A stretch of DNA of 64,000 nt from Lutjanus erythropterus (lineage: Eukaryota > Chordata > Actinopteri > Lutjaniformes > Lutjanidae): NCBI GenBank assembly GCA_020091685.1, contig CM034599.1, forward strand, positions 20,788,006-20,852,005. Direction: 5' to 3'. A model generated the notes under the pieces. It saw only the letters and a list, made by a program, of their open reading frames with translations, searched no databases and was not told where the DNA came from. The translations under genes and the position numbers were made by a program. Below are positions 1 to 54,652 of this stretch, piece by piece (within the stretch, counting starts at the first letter, position 1; each line of letters opens with the position of its first letter).

Positions 1-1784
1 AACAGGGAGGGAGGGAGGGAGGGGGGGACAATAAAGAAGAGAGGAAAGGGGAGGAGGAGGGAGGTTTGGCTTGCTGATGAATTTGGCTTTTTGTTTTCCC
101 AAACACACGCACTGTAAAACACACACGCAGATACGCACACACAGGGACATCTATAACTCCCCCTGTTTCCTCTGCATTATGCCATGCAATGAGGATAAGG
201 GTGAGCATGTGCCATCAGAATGAGGGGAGAAAATATGCTAAGCAGACAATCAGAGGTGTACCCCCTGGTGCTAAACAGCCAATCATGGCTGTCCCAGTGT
301 GTGTCACCAGCCAGCAGGAGGCAGAATTAGTCCTGGTTAGCAGCCAGGGCCCCGCCGAGTGGCTGATTAGTCTTTTAGACTGAAGAGGAGACAGAATGTT
401 AAAAGTCCAACTGCCTATCTGAGACTCTTCTGCACAGCAGACAAAGGCCTTTTTATACAGAAAACATAAAAAGTTAACAGCCTCACTGTTGCCCTGTGAA
501 TGTGATACACTAAACTGAACAATAATTACATCTACCAATGTTATGCACACGGCTAATGCCTTTTAGTCCAGATTTAAGACATATTCACAGTATTCATTTG
601 TATTTTCAAGCACATTAATCCACCACAGTATAAAGCACAATAAGGCAACACTAAGTGTCTCATGTTTGGCATTTATAAGCAATCTAAACTTTTACTTTGA
701 ACTTTTAATAAACTGATATTGGCATCAGAACAACCCTAGTTCTAAGCAGATTTAAGTATTTATTAAACCTACTGCAAGGAGTTTTAACTGGTTATGAAAT
801 CAGTTAATGTTGCCTCTACATAAGCAAATGAGACCATCAGTGAGAAGATTGGCTATTTCTATATAGTTATTCTTAATGCCCGCCCACGGGTTGGATTTGG
901 TTGAATACCCCTTGAAATCAGATGAAACAATTTACTCAGCCCTGTCACAGAGAAAATATGTTTATATACAATTAATTTGCAACAGCAAAAATGTTTTGAG
1001 GGACACATATATCCAGCCAAAATATTTTTCCTCTTAACATAAAGAGGAAATGTTGCTAATTAAACAGTAAAATATTCACTGACAATGAATTGCATTTGTT
1101 TTCCACCAAAATGGGAAACCTTGCAATACACTTTTCAGTCATTGTGACTACAGTATTATTTCAAGTCAGCAGTGACTTCAGACAAGAGATTTTTTTATGA
1201 ATATTTAACCAAAGTTACGATCTTTCTCTTACCTTAACCAAAGTGCTTTTGTTGCAGGAGTCTGGACACGAACTCTAAAGTCCTGCACACCACCTCCTTA
1301 CAAATCCAGTGTGTTATATACTCAGACTGGAAACGCCCGTTTCCCCAGGTAGAGATTTAGTGAGTAATGTGTGGAAAAAGAAGCAGTTAAAAAGAAGCAG
1401 GATGACATTTTTCTTTTGATAATTTTATTTTTGATGTTATATTCTGTGATTATGGTCGACACTGCGGCAGGATCAGCAAAGAGAAAAAGGGACGGTGAGA
1501 GAGCACAGGCAAAAACATGAGTCAGCCCTGGTCAGTCATTCAATAGATGGAGAGAATTGCAGGACTGGTATGTAATATGTCTATTTCATTTATAACATGT
1601 TATGAGATGGTGGAGGTCACGGTAGACATTACTGTAATACAATTGGCTTATAATGTAATATTTTATGTTGGCTTTGCTACCAAGCTATATTACATTAACT
1701 CAGCACAATGCATCCAGAAAACAGCTGCGTTAAAAAGAGAAAATTTGTGTTAAAAATAAGTTTGAATAAGTGTATTATTTTCAC
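1..1784. other. 5' flank, no gene seen
   Basis: Starts with a GGGA simple repeat (about 4-28). The rest is AT-rich unique-looking sequence with only short, unsupported ORFs. No exon, RNA gene or recognisable repeat. Confidence 0.6.
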
Positions 1785-2560
1785 TTGCTTCCATAGACTG
1801 TATAAATAGTGGACAGAGCTTCTGGGTCTGAAAAGTGAAGCCAATGTGGAAGTGACTTAAACCTGCATTCTTGTTAACGGCCGGCAGGGGCGACTCCACT
1901 GGTTGCAAAAAGAATTCAGATTGTATGTAGCCTTATGAGAACATGGCCCTACTTCTCACTTGATTTATTACCTCAATAAACAGTTTCCTCATGAGTTTAT
2001 GGTCTGAAACACTAGTTCGATATCTTCATCAATACAACATGATGTTCATTTTGTAAATTATGATCCTCTTTGGAGTCAAATAGATGATAAAGAAGGGTAT
2101 GTTTTGGGGTTGGGCTACCTTGTGACTGACACTCAGATCAAACTGTCAGATTAAGAAGTGAATGGATTCTGTCACTACATTGCTTATTTCTTGCTTAAAA
2201 TGTTTTCACAAACATATATTAGCGTACTGTTTAGCTGTAAAGTGAGAAACCTTCTGGTTGGCAGGCTGCCACTGTGTTTCCTGCTTAACAGACAAGCTAA
2301 AACCAAACACCATCTAAGTCGCAATACCAGCAGCTCCAGGTTCTTGTCACCCACAAGCTCCACACTCTCGTCAACACTACACATGCTCTGGTTGCAAAAA
2401 ACACAAGATATTGACCCCCATAATGACAAACTTGAGTTTTCCAAAACGTTGCACCAGCCAGATCAAGCTCTTTATGACGGTGAAAACACTGTCGCTTTTG
2501 TCCACAGGGGCTGCCATAATCAATTTGAAATATTGCTGTTTTAATGTATTATTCAACAAC
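1785..2560 (+). repeat. Dispersed teleost repeat (about 0.78 kb)
   Basis: From CCATAGACTGTATAAA to CCACAGGGGCTGCCATAATC the sequence matches, from memory, a single abundant teleost interspersed repeat, including internal landmarks such as GGCGACTCCACTGGTTGCAA and ATATTGACCCCCATAATG. It explains the ORFs on both strands at 2158-2559. The class is uncertain, probably a non-autonomous transposon. Confidence 0.65.
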
Positions 2561-5160
2561 TATAACTTGTCCTGTGGGCACCCATTAAGTTGCGGCTTGT
2601 GTACAAACACATAATGAATGACAACATATTAAGACACATTTGTCTTCGTAGGAGAAGTTATAATTGTTGACAAATACTGTACCTTAATAAAATGTCCTTG
2701 TATCTGCTCATAAATACACTATAGAGTGTTGTAAGCCATTTATTAAATATTTATATACTCCTGAGGGAATTTAAAGTACAGTGGTACCCATGATACCTTC
2801 TTCTACAATGTCTGTCTAAGGCAGTGTTATGTACGTTTTGGGATGTTGTAGCTGATTAACTCACTGCTTTGCCCAGACCCTCAGGATTTCTTTTTTTTTT
2901 TCAGCTGTTCTCGATGTCACCACTTCCCCGGTAATTAATTGTTCTTCATCTAGGTCTGTCTCCCTTTTCTCTGCTCTCAACGTCTCGGCCTGTTTGTCAT
3001 CTGGTCGCTCCATGCTATTTCGGTTTTTATCAGCGCAAACACTTTGCATCCATCCATTTGTAATCTAATAAAGAAATGGCAGCAATCTGTATGTTCCTTT
3101 TGGGGGACTGGATGACTTTGAGCACCAGATGCTGATGTTCCCCCAGAGTCGTTACCGTGATGAAGCCGATCCTTAACTGTCTCCAATAAAGATACACACT
3201 TCCTCACACACATACACACTCACACACACCGCCTCCCCTCGCTCACTCTGTGTGGAATCAGGATTAACCTGCTGGTAGCGGAGTAAATCCAGCGCTGCCT
3301 CCGCCTCTCTGTCTCTGTGTCTGAGGAGGCCTGGTTATCCCTTCACACAAGCTCCCTGTTCAAAGGAGCGGCCGCCGGGGATTAATGACGTGTTAAAGGG
3401 GCGAGCATGGGGGATTTAGACGCAGCTTGCTGTAAGGACAGGAGATTTAAGAACACGGACCAGTGGTTAGTGCTCATTGAAGTATGATTAGTTAGACACT
3501 ATACCCCCAACACACAGACACACACACACAGACAGTGACAGACAGGTGATATATTATTATTATTCTATACACCCAGAGGATGGTGTGGTTGCAGATGGAC
3601 AATACAAATGTACTTGTCTTACAGTAAATATACCTCTGTAACTCTGCTGACCTATGAGACAACAACAGACACCTGAAGGATCATTGTCACAGCAAGAAGA
3701 GAAGAAGAGCGTCCGCATCTTGAAGTCAGTCGTAAATGTGTGAGATTTATTTCTCTGTTTAAATTGGAGTCTTATGCCTTGCCTTACCTTGATATGTGCC
3801 TGTGAATTGCATATTTAAAAGTGTTTCAAAGTTTAATTGGCATTTCAGGATCTAAGTGGTGTTTAAACTTGTAAGATATAGATACATTTGATCAACCTAC
3901 AGTATGCAATCACAACATTTCTGGTGATAAAATAAGTGCAAAGTGTATGTTATTTATGTTTGTGAAAGAGACAGCGTATTTATTTGCTCATTAAAACTAC
4001 AATGTGCCCTATAAATATTCTATTCTCTTACTAGTCTTGGAAACTATGTAGCTTCATCAAATTACCTAATGACAAGTAAATTTAAGCTGTGTTAATATAA
4101 ATTAACATAACAAGTAATCTAACGGTATGAAAAAGTCTGCCTGTACAGCATCAGGCCAGGGTCCCTCAGAATTACGTTTGTATCTGTAGATTCTGCATCT
4201 CATGATTTACATCCAATGCCAACGTTCAGTGTCATGCAGGAAGCAGTTTAGCCTCGAGAAAGTAGAGGTGTGGAGGCTGGGACAAAAGATCCATCCAGCT
4301 TTCATGCAGGAGACAAGAGTCCTGTAATTAACAATTACACACACAGTGTGTTCAGCAACAAATGTAACTTTTGTGATATCGTTAGATCTCCTTGTTATAA
4401 ACTCTCCTCTGACAGACATGCACCCTCTGCATTTGAATTTCGTTCGACACATTTTTTTAAAACAAATTGTTCACCTTTTGTGGATTTGTGGTGCTAGTGA
4501 GCTGCAGTTAAAGGGCAACAGATTCAACAGATCCTACATTTGAAGTTTCACAGAGAACTGTAAGCCAAGGCTCTGTTTAAAATGGCATTACATTTGGTGA
4601 AGAGCGCATTACGACTTGTTTAGAACTTCAAACTCGGGAACAACTTGGGATGTGACTTGGACTTGAGTGCAAAGACTTCAGACTTACTTGTGACTTGCAA
4701 CAAACGGACTTGACCCCATCTCTGCCTACTGGATATGCTCATGTCCAACCAGCTGCATGAAGCCTTTTGGGGCTCCACACAAGCTGCGAAAAATATAAAT
4801 TGCCTCAAGTGCTGTCACATGATCAATTTCCATTTTGGCTAATGTGATTACCAGGTTTTGACAAAGAAGGAGAATACATGGACTATGAAACGCCAGTAAA
4901 GGTGGTTCTGTTGCACTGATTTCTATCCTTTTTGTCCAAAATTGTTATAGGAGTACAATGCTAAACCACTGGAATACTCTTTTAAATCCTGACAGAGGGT
5001 AAGAGAGTTAGTAATAGAGTGGGAGTACAATATTAAAGTAGATACAGTAGGAAGTGATGTGTGTGTGAGAGTGAAAGCGGGGAGGACTGGAAATAGATTA
5101 AGGGACATATGTACAGGTGCCGGTGGCTAGTCAGGATCAGTGATCTGAGCAAGATGTTAA
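2561..5160. other. 5' flank with possible conserved non-coding blocks
   Basis: No gene. Two stretches look like unique, constrained sequence rather than repeat: 2880-3060 (with GTAATTAATTG) and 3240-3470, which has GGATTAACC, TTCAAAGG and GGGGATTAATGACG, i.e. homeodomain- and TCF-type cores near a NotI-like GC block. The remainder is AT-rich filler with short CA tracts. Confidence 0.35.
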
Positions 5161-5289
5161 GGCCAGGGTTTCTCGCCACCCACTCCCCACCTTAACCCAA
5201 GTCAAGCCTACCCCTCCCCTTAATCCTACCTCCCCCTGTAAGCCACTCGGCACCCCCATCTTCACACACACACGCGCACATACACACAC

Positions 5290-5740
5290 ATCCAGCCGGC
5301 TGCCCATCTACCCTCAAAATCCGCTCCTGTGCAATCTCCTGCGCATCAGCTGCCAAATGAAGTTCCTCTTTAGAAAAAAAAAACCCTGGCTGTCGAATCG
5401 TCTGAGGCATCGTGGCTGGCGGCGAAGGCAGCCCTTGTGTTGAAGCCAATAATCCGGCGTCAGGGCTTCAGGTGCGCAGAGGGATGTGATTGACAGGGCT
5501 TGATATGAGGCCCTCGCCTCACTTGACATTTGGGTTTCATAAGGTCTGGAACAAAAGGCAGGGGCAAAATAATCAGAGAGGGGCGCAGGCAAATAAATCT
5601 GTTTATTCCTCCTCACCTGCCCCCCTCCCTCACCTCTGTACCTCCCATGCTCGCCCACATCACGGCTCAACCCTTGGAGGGGAAAGAGGGAGGGCACGAT
5701 ATTACCTTTTCTGAGCCTTAGTGGATTCACGCACCACGAC
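5290..5740. promoter_or_regulatory. Candidate distal enhancer with PBX-MEIS site
   Basis: A block of balanced, CpG-containing sequence about 5 kb upstream of the gene. It holds TGATTGACAG at 5487-5496, an exact match to the PBX-MEIS/PREP composite consensus, and GC-rich flanks. ORFs exist on both strands here, but none resembles a known protein. Enhancer function is inference. Confidence 0.35.
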
Positions 5741-5956
5741 AGCAGGTCACTTTAGGCCCTGTGCTTACCTGAGATATTAGTTTGTATGTGTGCTAGATAG
5801 AGATGTGTATTTGAATGGCTGAGGCTGCTGAGGTGTGTATGTGTGCACAATGCCGTGTATGAATGAGGGAGAGGCAGAGACAACAGGACAGACAGACAGA
5901 CGAGAGGAAAGAGAGGACTGATGCGGTGTCATATTGTGGATAACCATTGGTACGCC

Positions 5957-5979
5957 TGTGTGTGTGTGTGTGTGTGTGT
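5957..5979. repeat. (TG)n microsatellite
   Basis: Perfect TG dinucleotide run of about 23 bp, followed by imperfect TG. Confidence 0.95.
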
Positions 5980-6019
5980 TTGTGTGAGTTTGAGTAAGAA
6001 AAAACAAAAGGATATATGG

Positions 6020-6250
6020 TGGCACTTTATTTTCAGTACACTATAAGACGTAACAAGCTGTACTTTATATTAAATTAGACAGAAATTCAAAATATGTTCT
6101 TTATCAGACATTAGGCCCTTTATCAGACCATATTAGACTTTATTAGAGGGTAATTAGGGATGCAGAATTGTCATACTGTCTAATAAAAAACATTTCTAGT
6201 TTTTGTGTAATTTTATACAAAGTACAGCTTGTTTTATCTTCTTAGTGTGC
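6020..6250. repeat. Probable non-autonomous DNA-transposon fragment
   Basis: Starts with GGTGGCACTTTATTTT, a terminal motif I recognise from common teleost repeats, followed by AT-rich sequence with repeated TATCAGAC. The right end is not clear. Confidence 0.4.
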
Positions 6251-7690
6251 TGTAAAATAAATATATAAGAATCTATAAAGATGACAGACCTCTTTTATCA
6301 TGTTAAAGCATTGCAGTGGCTTTAGGATACAATCAGGCACACCCACATATACAGTATAACAGATCTGATCCTTCATGTAATGTATAACAAATGATAACGA
6401 ATTTAGAGAAAGAGAGAAGAAATATGAAGTGCACTGCAGCAGAAGATGATTAAGACTTTCGACACAGTCAGTTAGAGCAGCTAAATGACTGAACGCGGTG
6501 GTTAAGTGAGCTGCTGACCCAGCAACAGTGCTTCATCTACCCACACGAAACATCTACTCACAGCAGCAAATGTAGGCACACACACTGTATACACACAGAG
6601 AGAAAGAGAGGTCAAGAGTCCTAGTCATAATTTCAGTTTAATCAGCAATTACGTGATTTAATTGGATTGTAGCACTTGTAGACAAATACCGCAAAAAATG
6701 CCAAGTGAATTGATTTGGATTCTAGTTTCTTTGAGTCATTTTTCATAACTTAAAGGTGCTATAGGTCATATTGTTATAATGATGTATCAAATTGGCTGAC
6801 AATATTTTAACAATGTGACAATGTGAAAGGGGTCACTTTAAGATTGCCACCGTTTTCTAGCCACAAATATAAAGTTTTGTTTCTTAAACACAGTATGTAC
6901 TTATACTAAACCTGTGCATGTCCACTGTTTTTTGCCTTTATTTTTGATTTTATCTACTCCAATGAACTTCAGTAAGCTTGCAAGGGTTACTATAAAAATG
7001 TATAGTTTCTAATTACCTGTTACAAAATATAGCCAGTAGCCTAATCCAAGTATCACAACATTAAAGTAATGTAACTTGATTACCTCAGTGTAAAATATGG
7101 TGAAATTTTTAGCCTAATATAATGTTTTGTTGATAGGTTTATTAGTTCATCCAGCTATTCCTTCCTTTCTTGTGCATAAATAATTGATTGATTGACTGAT
7201 TTAAAGATAAAAAAGGCAATATTTTGAATGAATTGGCAGCTGTCAGGTAAATTATGGTTTCACATGAGACCAGATTGAGGTTTTGATGAAATGTTGTAAT
7301 GTGTGTGTGCTGCTCATGGTAGTACATCGTTCTTCATTTTAAAATGTATTTTAAAATTGTATTCCTACTAATAATCCCCATTTTTACTAAGATATCTGTA
7401 ATCTGATTATGACTTTTATTTTAATCTGTAACTGTTTAACTTTTTTGTATCCACATTATTATCCTGTGACTCCTGAAACCTGCAATTCAGACATTTTTTA
7501 ATAACTTAAATTACTTTGCAGAATCTAATTATCAACAAACTAATTGTGATGTATTATTATAGGTTGAAGGGAAAGTAGACCCCCAAATTATTACTGCTTA
7601 TTTTTCTTTTACCTGTAGTGCATTTATCTTTCTAGATTGTTTTGGTGGGTGGTGCCAGGTTTTGGAGAGATGTCTGCCTTCTCATCTCTG
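6251..7690. other. 5' flank, AT-rich, no gene
   Basis: No supported coding region. 6755-6850 may be a fragment of a dispersed repeat (GGTGCTATAGGTCATATTG). Confidence 0.5.
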
Positions 7691-7900
7691 CTACAAATGC
7701 TACAGCCAGGCTATTAACTAATGCCGGTCATATCGGTTTGCACATTACCCCTATCTTAGTTTTGCTGCAGTGGTTGCCTGTGACGTTCTGGATTTATTTT
7801 AAGATTCTTTAATTACTTACGAGGCACTACATGGCCAAGCTCCTGCTTATATTTGCAAACCATACTGACCCCATACTTCTCAAAGTGACCACTTAGGTCA
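7690..7900 (+). mobile_element. LINE (L2-like) reverse-transcriptase ORF C-terminal remnant
   Basis: Frame 1 from 7693 reads TARLLTN, HITPIL, LQWLPV and FKIL, then stops at TAA. After a frameshift the next frame continues TYEALHGQAPAYI. This order (ARLLT..HITPIL..LHWLPV..FK..ALHGQAP) is the conserved C-terminal part of L2/CR1-group non-LTR retrotransposons. Broken by stop and frameshift, so a relic; the exact clade is inferred. Confidence 0.7.
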
Positions 7901-8690
7901 ACCAATCAAAACCTGATGGCTATACCGCACACCAATTGTAAGCTGAATCTGTCGTACGTTTCAAACTTGGCTTTTCAGTATTTCCAGTGGTGGGTCTCAT
8001 GCTGTATGCATTCTGTTGATTGTATGCATTATGTTTGTATTTATTTTTGGATGTGTGTTTGAATGTATTTTCAAATGTACATATGTGTGGTGTGCTTTTG
8101 TGTTTTATGCTTTCCTGTACTGATGTTGTTGTTCAGCACTTTGTTACCTGTGTTTTAACAGTTTTATTTACTTATTACCTTTAAAAAACTCAACAGCAGA
8201 AATCATGACCCTGCTATTTAAAATAATCCACAGAGCTTGTAGTGAGCAGTTTCTTGTTGGAACTACAACAGAAAGCATTTGAATGAATGACTCTCTATCT
8301 CTATCTGTCTATGCAACATTAAATCATAATCCAATAAGATATTATTCATTCTAAATAATGAGTACTTTTGATTCTTAAAATATGTATATATAATATACAT
8401 TGTAGGAAGTATATATATTCTTACTTTTGTACTTTTACTTTAATTAAATTTTGAATGGAGGACTTTTTTTTATTAACAGAGTTTTTCTACACTGTGGTAT
8501 TGCTATTTTTACTTAAGTTGAAGACCTGAGAACTTCTTCCATCACTACCAAACTGCAGATGCATGTATGGACGGATTATGAAACAGCGAGACCCCTGAGT
8601 AACATGTGTAAACGGCTGCATCATCTCTTGAACACAGGAGCACGAGGGACAGACTTGTAGTTGCTTTACATCTCTTTTGCACCTTTTGCA
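7901..8690. other. 5' flank, AT-rich, no gene
   Basis: May contain the 3' tail of the preceding LINE up to about 7990. The rest has no recognisable feature apart from a short TATA-rich palindrome near 8380-8420. Confidence 0.45.
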
Positions 8691-9050
8691 GTCATCTAGT
8701 TTCTTTGCCTCATTTTGTTGTCATTTTACATCACTTTTCATTTGTTATACATCTCTTTGTGTTTCTCTTTGTACTCATTTTGTTGTCATGTAATGTTTTG
8801 TGGTGTCTTTGTGGTAGTTTTGTAATTTTGTGGTATTCTGTGTTTCTTTGTAGTAATTTTGTCTCTCTCTGTAGTTGTTTTATGTCTCTGGACTAATCTT
8901 GTGTGGGGTTTTTTTTCTCTCTGTGCTCATTGCACTTATTTGTTTTGCATGTATTTGTAGTTGTCCTGTGTCTTTTGTGGCCATTTTGCATCTCTTCGTG
9001 GTTGTTATGTGTCTCCTTGTACTCAGTTTGTGTCTCTTTGTAGTTATTAT
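8690..9050 (+). repeat. Degenerate minisatellite, TTTTGTNNTCATTTT-type unit of about 26-28 bp
   Basis: Repeated variants of TTTTGT, CATTTTG, GTCTCTTTGTAG and TTACATC in tandem. Such degenerate T-rich minisatellites are common in teleosts. It gives false F/V/L/C-rich ORFs (8705-9084). The same family occurs inverted at 41755-42495. Confidence 0.75.
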
Positions 9051-9135
9051 AGATTTTGCAGGTGAAGCCCAGAGGGGCCCCTGAGCCTTTGGGCCCCTGG
9101 GCTGTTCAGTAATCCATCCATGGATGCATCAGTGA
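9051..9135 (+). repeat. GGGCCCCTGGGC end-piece attached to the minisatellite
   Basis: AGGGGCCCCTGAG, GGGCCCCTGGGC and ATCCATCCATGGATGCATC abut the T-rich minisatellite. From memory the two parts travel together in fish genomes, suggesting one interspersed element with an internal VNTR. The GGATCC-like palindrome ATCCATCCATGGAT is notable. Confidence 0.5.
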
Positions 9136-9284
9136 AAAAATAGAAAAGAAAGTCTTCATGTCAAGGGCAACAATCTAAAAAAACCTTAAAAAATCTACTC
9201 CAACACGTGTCCTGAAAACAGAATAAAGGGGGCTGTGGAACTGCTAATGAGCCTTCAGCCTGATATAACCCTCCTTTGTCGCAG

Positions 9285-9306
9285 TAATAATAATAATAAT
9301 AATAAT
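9285..9306. repeat. (TAA)n microsatellite
   Basis: Seven perfect trinucleotide units. Confidence 0.95.
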
Positions 9307-9589
9307 TCAAACTGAAGTTCATTAAGTGTTTATAATATTGAGTCTACCCCTACAGTATATGATTTACATCCTGTACAAACAGGCAGATGTATCTACAGGG
9401 GAGCTGAATGAGAATTTAATTGCAGGGTTGTAAGTGCAATCTGTGGACATAAAGGCAGACTGTTTTAATAGGCGATTCAATTAAAAAACAGGAAAAGCAG
9501 GAGACACCTCGGGGCCATATGTTCGCTTCTGCCTGCAAGTCTCTGTATGATAAAAAAAAACACATAAGTCAACAGATAGTTTCCAGATT

Positions 9590-10385
9590 AATCCCTGTGA
9601 CATCTTTTAGCAGCACACCGAGCCCCCACGTGGGGAGTCCGCATAAATCTCACCGTGTCGGAGCTGATTGGACAACATATCGATGATTGGCAGCCTCGTC
9701 CGTCGCTATTGGCTGCCTTTAATGGCCGCTCCTCCTTCAGACCACACACACCATTGGCTTCGCGGAGGAGTCGGGAAGTTGTAGTTCTTTCCAGCGGGCG
9801 CACATCTGTAGTGCTTATTATCGACTAATATGAATTAAACTACACGTCCCGACGTCACGGTACGGGCCCCTGTAATTGTTGTGAATATGTAATTGCGCTC
9901 ATGCGACTGGTTGCTTCTAAATTTGGCGTCGCAGGGGCAGGCTGCCACAGTCGGTGAGGTGTTCGCTCCGCCGGTGCTGCTGGAGGATGTGAACATTAAC
10001 GGAGGCTGGAGGAAATTAACCGATAAATGCGTGACGACGGGACGCTGTGGAGACGCTCAGAGGCGGTCATGATGTGCCAGAAGTCGATGTTTTGTAGGGA
10101 AAATCAGAGAAAATAGAGGTTTCGTTGAGCTTTGTGCGCACAGAATAACGCGCTGGAGATTTTTTGGAGAAGACTGAGGCAAGTCCTGCTTTGATGCTCA
10201 CACTGAATGGACTTTTAAAACACTGTAAAAGAATGACCACAGGTTCAAGGATGTTTCCACTCTTCACGGAGCCCGCACACAGCCCGCAAACCGGCCACTG
10301 ACTGACCTTTTACGCACGGAGGAAGATCCGTGCCTGCACCTTTTGTTTTCGTGTTTATGTGGATGAACTTTGCAACACCTTTTTA
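9590..10385 (+). promoter_or_regulatory. tle4: tle4 CpG-rich promoter and 5' leader
   Basis: CpG density rises sharply here against the AT-rich surroundings and continues into intron 1. No obvious TATA box, so a CpG-island-type promoter is likely. Elements seen: a perfect 12-bp palindrome around CACGTG (9624-9635), four ATTGG (inverted CCAAT) boxes at 9667, 9686, 9708 and 9753, an ACTACACGTCCC block (9839-9850) resembling the ZNF143 site, and GACGTCA (9851-9857), one base short of a full CRE. The transcription start cannot be fixed from sequence; it most likely lies between 9750 and 10250. Confidence 0.7.
10027..10116 (+). promoter_or_regulatory. Possible second upstream ORF in the leader
   Basis: A 29-codon ORF starting MRDDGTLWRRSEAVMMCQ and ending TAG at 10114-10116. 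It counts as a uORF only if transcription starts upstream of 10027, which the sequence cannot show. No recognisable peptide. Confidence 0.3.

Positions 10386-10386
<1 letters not shown>
10357..10386 (+). promoter_or_regulatory. Upstream ORF whose stop overlaps the tle4 ATG
   Basis: ATG at 10357 opens a 9-codon reading frame (MWMNFATPF) ending TAA at 10384-10386. The last A of the stop is the first base of the tle4 ATG at 10386 (TAATG). A second ATG (10363) lies in the same small frame. This is a direct sequence observation; an effect on translation is inference. Confidence 0.65.
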
Positions 10387-53175
<42,789 letters not shown>

Positions 53176-53964
53176 GAGGGCTGCAGCCATTCAACAGCAA
53201 GGCCATCCTCCTACCAAGATGCCCTGCGATGTCTCCGTCACCCATGTACAATTTCTAATGTGTATAAATGGATTTGAATGGAACTAACCAAACAGACAGA
53301 GTCCTTCTTGGACAGTGACCTTTTCACCTTTTAGCCGTGGATCAAAACAAAGCAGAACCAAGCACAGAGATTTTTCTTTTCTTTTTTTTTTTTCTAAGCC
53401 TTTTTTTTGTGGTAGTGTGAGGATGAGTGAATGTACATGTGCACTGAAACTGGAGAGGACGCTGATAACATTCCTTTACACTTTTAGGCCTCCGCCATAC
53501 TTTTTTTTCAGCCCCAAAACATTTGCACAGACAAACAGGTACAACACGAGTGTCACTGTTCACGTCATGCAGCTAGCGGTCCTGAGTACTGGGTGAGTGT
53601 TGGTGTTTACATCGGTAGAAGAGAAGCTTTGGACCGCCGGGAGAAGAGGTTTTTATGTTCAGGGCAGGGGGGGACACCAGCGAGGAATGCACTGGAAGTC
53701 ATACAGACAGAAAAGACAATGAATAGTGAAAATCCAGAGGGACGTCAGGCCGTAATGTAAGGTAAAACATCATATTTGATCATCCATTTGCTACCGTTAG
53801 ACAACAGTGTTAGCAATCAACCACATCTTGGTTTAGTGCTGTCAATTTTTACGTCACTTTACAAGGCAGTGGACTGATTACATTTAGCTCCTGCCACCAA
53901 CACAGACCACGTTATGAAGACAGTTACATTGTTTGATATTGCGGAAAACACATTTATTTGCTTG

Positions 53965-54485
53965 CTCTCTCCTGCATAGTTAGATGAGAAGACTGTTATT
54001 ACTCTCATGTCTGGATGCTAAATATGAAGCTATGGCCAAGAGACACAACAATTATCTGAGCCTAGCATAAAGACGGGAAACTAGAGGAAACAGATAGCCT
54101 TGCTCTGTCCAAAAAACAAAATATGCCCACTACCAGCTTGTCATCTTGTCATCCCTGTGAGGTTGCCTGGCAATCAGCAGTGATGCCAGGAAGTCACTGC
54201 ACTCAGCCAAGATACAGTCTGGCACAAAATCCCCCTTAAAACCACAACTTGTTGTCTTTACACATTGTCTTTTTAACGAATTTTACAAATGAGATATAAT
54301 GTGTTAATTAGCGACATGATAAGTCCCTGTTTTACCTTGGACAAGCCAGCCTAGCTGTTTCTCTTTATTTTCAGCATTTATGCTAAGTAAAGTGAACTAG
54401 ACACTGATATCCATCTTCTCATCTTAACCTTTGGAAGAAAGCAAATAATCGTATTTCCTAAAAATGTCAAACTATTCTTTTAAGT
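53965..54485. repeat. Dispersed teleost repeat in the 3' UTR/flank
   Basis: ACTCTCATGTCTGGATGCTA then AATATGAAGCTATGG, CCTAGCATAAAGACGGGAAA, CCAGGAAGTCACTGCACTC and AAAATGTCAAACTATTC follow the order of a very common fish repeat (from memory). It starts about 790 bp after the tle4 stop. Confidence 0.7.
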
Positions 54486-54516
54486 GCAGCTTCTTTTCTA
54501 CTTACTGTATGTGTTC

Positions 54517-54522
54517 ATTAAA
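54517..54522 (+). terminator. Candidate poly(A) signal ATTAAA
   Basis: The common variant hexamer, 1.34 kb after the stop codon, followed by a T-rich stretch and within 60 nt by a long (TG)n run. Selected because hexamer and GU-rich element are in the expected order; not proven. Confidence 0.35.
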
Positions 54523-54574
54523 TATTAGTATTTATTTTTTCTCATAACTCTGAGAGAGGTGTGAGCTCAGTCTT

Positions 54575-54578
<4 letters not shown>

Positions 54579-54651
<73 letters not shown>
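54579..54651. repeat. (TG)36 microsatellite
   Basis: Perfect 73-bp TG run, the longest unbroken one in the window interior. Produces false V/C and T/H repeat ORFs on both strands. Confidence 0.98.

Positions 54652-54652
<1 letters not shown>

Noticed and set aside
2158..2559. 128-codon plus-strand ORF and minus-strand ORFs
   Set aside because: Falls inside a dispersed teleost repeat.
5314..5730. 138-codon minus-strand ORF
   Set aside because: No known domain, overlaps other ORFs on both strands, and lies in a non-coding GC-balanced block.
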